A DNA stretch of 17,008 nt from Lachnospiraceae bacterium (GTDB taxonomy: Bacteria > Bacillota > Clostridia > Lachnospirales > Lachnospiraceae). The notes beneath the pieces are model-generated. The model was not told where the DNA came from, made no database searches, and saw only the letters and a program-made list of their open reading frames with translations. The DNA is taken from assembly GCA_900769115.1 (NCBI GenBank), contig CAAGFJ010000049.1, positions 1 through 17,008 on the forward strand, written 5' to 3'. Shown here piece by piece: positions 14,953-17,008 of the stretch (position 1 is the stretch's first letter; every line of letters begins with the position of its first letter). Both the position numbers and the translations under genes were made by a program.

Positions 14953-15753
14953 ATGGGATTTTTGAAAGGAAAGACAGCCATCATCACAGGTGGTGGAAGA
15001 GCAGTACTTAGCGATGGAAGCTGCGGTTCTATTGGTTACGGAATTGCAACAGCATATGCAAAAGAGGGAGCGAATCTGGTTCTTACCGGGCGTAATGTAC
15101 AGAAATTAACGGATGCAAAGGAAGAATTAGAGAGCAAATATGGAGTCAAAGTGCTCCCTGTACAGGCAGATGTCAATGCAGGAGCCGATAATGAGGCAGT
15201 TGTGAATCATGTGGTAGAGGAAGCAATCAAGGAGTTTGGCAGAATTGATGTCCTGATCAATAATGCACAGGCATCTGCTTCTGGTGTGACATTGGCAGAT
15301 CACACAACAGAGCAGTTTGATCTTGCAATCTATTCCGGATTATATGCTGCATTTTACTATATGAAAGCATGTTATCCGCATTTGAAGGAGACAAAGGGAA
15401 CAGTTATCAACTTTGCTTCCGGCGCAGGATTGTTCGGCAATTTTGGTCAGTGTGCATATGCAGCAGCCAAAGAAGGCATCCGGGGACTTACCAGAGTAGC
15501 GGCTACCGAATGGGGTAAGGATGGCATTAATGTCAACATCATATGTCCGCTTGCATGGACCGCACAGCTTGAGAATTTTGAGAAGGCATATCCGGATGCA
15601 TTTAAGGCCAATGTGAAGATGCCTCCGATGGGACACTATGGAGACGTAGAACTGGAAATCGGACGTCCTTGTGTACAACTGGCATCTCCGGACTTCAAAT
15701 ATATGAGTGGTGAGACCATTACCTTAGAGGGTGGAATGGGTCAAAGACCATAA
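14953..15753 (+). CDS. SDR-family oxidoreductase
   Basis: A 266-residue short-chain dehydrogenase/reductase with a Rossmann fold, using NAD(P)(H). The nucleotide motif is spread out: TGGG at 12-15, then a Gly/Ser insertion, then SIGYGIA (26-32). LTGRN (44-48) follows strand beta-2. NNAQ (103-106) stands where most SDRs have NNAG. The catalytic residues are S156 (NFASGAG), Y169 and K173 (YAAAK). The C-terminus MSGETITLEGGMGQ is the usual SDR cofactor/dimer segment. AGGAG lies 7 nt before the ATG. A truncated RpiR gene follows after 26 bp, suggesting one transcript. The substrate is unknown; the family includes ketoacyl reductases and sugar or hydroxysteroid dehydrogenases. Confidence 0.92.
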   Translation: MGFLKGKTAIITGGGRAVLSDGSCGSIGYGIATAYAKEGANLVLTGRNVQKLTDAKEELESKYGVKVLPVQADVNAGADNEAVVNHVVEEAIKEFGRIDVLINNAQASASGVTLADHTTEQFDLAIYSGLYAAFYYMKACYPHLKETKGTVINFASGAGLFGNFGQCAYAAAKEGIRGLTRVAATEWGKDGINVNIICPLAWTAQLENFEKAYPDAFKANVKMPPMGHYGDVELEIGRPCVQLASPDFKYMSGETITLEGGMGQRP

Positions 15754-15779
15754 CTTACCTTAAGGCAAGGAGCTGCGAT

Positions 15780-16016
15780 ATGTTATTAATGAGAGAAATG
15801 AGACAGGTACAGGGACTGACGGAACGGGAACGGGATATATGCAGTTATATTTTAGCGCATCCTGAGCAGGTAGCTGTATTGTCATCAAGGGAGCTTGGTC
15901 ACGTGACATTTACCAGTGCTGCATCTGTCACACGATTTTGCCAGAAGATGGGCTGTAAGGGATATCCGGACTTATGGCAGCGGAACCTTGGAGCGCAGCA
16001 GGAAACGTTCTTTTGA
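15780..16016 (+). CDS. Truncated RpiR-family regulator (HTH domain only)
   Basis: 78 residues matching only the N-terminal helix-turn-helix of MurR/RpiR regulators: LTERERDICSYILAHPEQVA, then the recognition region SAASVTRFCQKMGCKGYPDL. Full-length members have about 280 residues with a sugar-phosphate-sensing SIS domain, which is absent here. The frame stops at TGA 16014-16016. The +1 frame continues for only about 18 codons, does not look like RpiR, and is soon followed by a terminator. AAGGAG lies 7 nt before the ATG. It is either a decayed regulator or a short DNA-binding protein without ligand control. RpiR proteins often regulate sugar-use genes, so the linked SDR may once have belonged to such a set. 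Confidence 0.8.
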   Translation: MLLMREMRQVQGLTERERDICSYILAHPEQVAVLSSRELGHVTFTSAASVTRFCQKMGCKGYPDLWQRNLGAQQETFF

Positions 16017-16073
16017 CCGGTATAAGAAAGTGATTGCTAGCAACGGGAAAGACCTTGACGCATAGGATTTTTG

Positions 16074-16108
16074 CGGGTAGAATGTGTAACAGCATTCTGC
16101 CCGTTTTG
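16074..16108 (+). terminator. Intrinsic terminator of the SDR-rpiR' unit
   Basis: An 11-bp stem, CGGGTAGAATG (16074-16084) with CATTCTGCCCG (16093-16103), including one U-G wobble. The loop is 8 nt and the tail TTTTGTGT. It is well placed 58 bp after the truncated rpiR stop. Confidence 0.88.
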
Positions 16109-16168
16109 TGTATATAGATGGGGGAAGTGCTGTCTTAACCGATATATGGAGAATATATATCTGGATGG

Positions 16169-16197
16169 CTGATATCAAATCTTGTATGTTGTATAAA
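16169..16197 (+). promoter_or_regulatory. Weak SigA-type promoter of the YczE-like gene
   Basis: -35 CTGATA (16169-16174), 17-bp spacer, -10 TATAAA (16192-16197). The start would be near 16204, only a few bases before the GGAGG at 16209. The matches are modest. Confidence 0.4.
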
Positions 16198-16221
16198 GTA
16201 TATTTGTTGGAGGATAATGGT

Positions 16222-16860
16222 TTGATTACGGAATATTTTAAAAATCTGGATTGGCGACGTGTTGTAGTAATGTGTGTTGGAACAATCTTTATTGCAATGG
16301 GAGTCGCAATTTTTAAGTTTGCGGCATTGGGAAATGATCCGTTTAATGCCATGTCAATGGCATTGGGAGGATGTACACCGATCACATATGCGAATTGGTG
16401 TATTATTGTGAATGGTTGCTGCTTTCTGATTCAGCTTCTATTGGGCCGGCATTACATCGGATTAGGAACAGTTGTCAATGCACTTTTTCAAGGCTATATT
16501 GTGACATTTTTCTATTTTCTTTTTACATCCTATATGCCGGCTCCGGGGAACTTGTGGGTAAAGATCCTTGTAATGTGTATTGGTGTGATTGTATGCTGCC
16601 TGGGTATCTCACTATATCAGACAGCGGATGTTGGGGTTGCACCATATGACAGTATCTCTTTGATCATGACTGAGCGGCTAAAAAAGGTACCGTATTTCTG
16701 GTGCAGAATATCCAATGATGCTATCTGTGCCCTTGTTGCGTATGTGACGGGCGGACTGGTTGGAATTGGAACGGTCGTATGTGCATTTGGACTAGGATCT
16801 GTGACACATTTTTTCAATAAGCATTTTACGGAACCGATCTTTTCTCATCTTGAGAATTAA
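16222..16860 (+). CDS. YczE/YitT-like integral membrane protein
   Basis: About 212 residues with roughly five hydrophobic helices and an internal two-fold echo: KFAALGNDPFNAMSMAL in the first half and TADVGVAPYDSISL in the second. This is the pattern of YczE/YyaS/YitT-type membrane proteins, whose biochemical role is largely unknown. A TTG start at 16222 is chosen because GGAGG (16209-16213) lies 8 nt upstream and the resulting length fits the family. The longer in-frame start (GTG at 16108) would add a poor, unconserved leader that overlaps the preceding terminator. It has its own weak promoter and sits between the rpiR' terminator and the second foldback repeat, which begins 2-4 nt after its stop. 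Confidence 0.82.
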   Translation: MITEYFKNLDWRRVVVMCVGTIFIAMGVAIFKFAALGNDPFNAMSMALGGCTPITYANWCIIVNGCCFLIQLLLGRHYIGLGTVVNALFQGYIVTFFYFLFTSYMPAPGNLWVKILVMCIGVIVCCLGISLYQTADVGVAPYDSISLIMTERLKKVPYFWCRISNDAICALVAYVTGGLVGIGTVVCAFGLGSVTHFFNKHFTEPIFSHLEN

Positions 16861-16862
16861 TG

Positions 16863-17008
16863 AATCACCCTTGCACAGCGTAAGTGAAAACGGACGCGCA
16901 TGTCAGGAGTGTATGAACCCGCCTTTTGGGTGGTGTCATGTTGCCGCAGGCACATTCGCATTACGACTCGCACGCAGCAGACACTAATACTCCTTATAAT
17001 AAGCGAAC
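16863..17008 (+). repeat. Foldback repeat, left arm (copy B, cut by window end)
   Basis: From AATCACCC at 16863 to the window end this aligns to 14316-14459 of copy A in the same orientation, with a 2-nt net length difference. The last ~82 nt are identical; differences cluster in the first 65 nt. The left terminal repeat CCCTTGCACAGC is intact. Like copy A it begins right after a stop codon. The right arm lies outside the window. Confidence 0.85.

Noticed and set aside
16108..16221. Extended N-terminus of the YczE-like protein
   Set aside because: The extra 38 residues start with GTG inside the tail of the terminator, lack a Shine-Dalgarno and do not resemble the family.
14318..17008. Composite transposon formed by the two repeats
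   Set aside because: No transposase or recombinase gene lies inside or beside them, and no target duplication is visible, so only a repeat-bracketed segment is claimed.

Overview
This window looks like the chromosome of a low-GC, spore-forming member of the Clostridia, most likely Lachnospiraceae (Roseburia/Agathobacter-like). I infer this from protein sequence, A/T-rich intergenic DNA, strong GGAGG ribosome binding sites and a conserved sporulation/housekeeping gene order. No species is assigned.

About two thirds of the window (1-11.5 kb) is on the minus strand. In transcription order it reads spoVT, hup (HU), yabO-like S4 protein, yabP, yabQ, divIC/ftsB-like, spoIIE, tilS, hpt, ftsH, then a cytoplasmic GH13 glycosidase, tRNA-Tyr and tRNA-Leu. 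The yabO-yabP-yabQ-divIC-spoIIE-tilS-hpt-ftsH order matches the well-known Bacillus subtilis arrangement. Several promoters can be read by eye and fit the expected sporulation programme: a SigG/SigF-type promoter before spoVT, a SigE-type promoter before yabP, and a SigA-type promoter with an abnormal 21-bp spacer before spoIIE. Long 21-22 bp spacers are a hallmark of Spo0A-activated promoters in B. subtilis. The HU, GH13 and tRNA promoters are ordinary SigA types. Between ftsH and the GH13 gene, a promoter and a hairpin terminator bracket a C-rich stretch of about 105 nt that looks like an unannotated small RNA.

The right third (11.6-17.0 kb) is on the plus strand and is accessory in character. 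It holds a secreted multidomain protein (transglutaminase-like domain, Ig-like segment, two Cys-pair repeats, leucine-rich-repeat tail), a short-chain dehydrogenase with a long structured leader, a truncated RpiR-type regulator ending at a clear terminator, and a YczE/YitT-like membrane protein. Two direct copies of a foldback repeat begin 0-4 nt after two different stop codons. The first is complete (about 367 bp, with 12-bp terminal inverted repeats and arms that pair imperfectly over their whole length). The second runs off the window end. They bracket the 2.2-kb SDR/RpiR/YczE segment, contain no transposase, and are the most unusual feature of the window.
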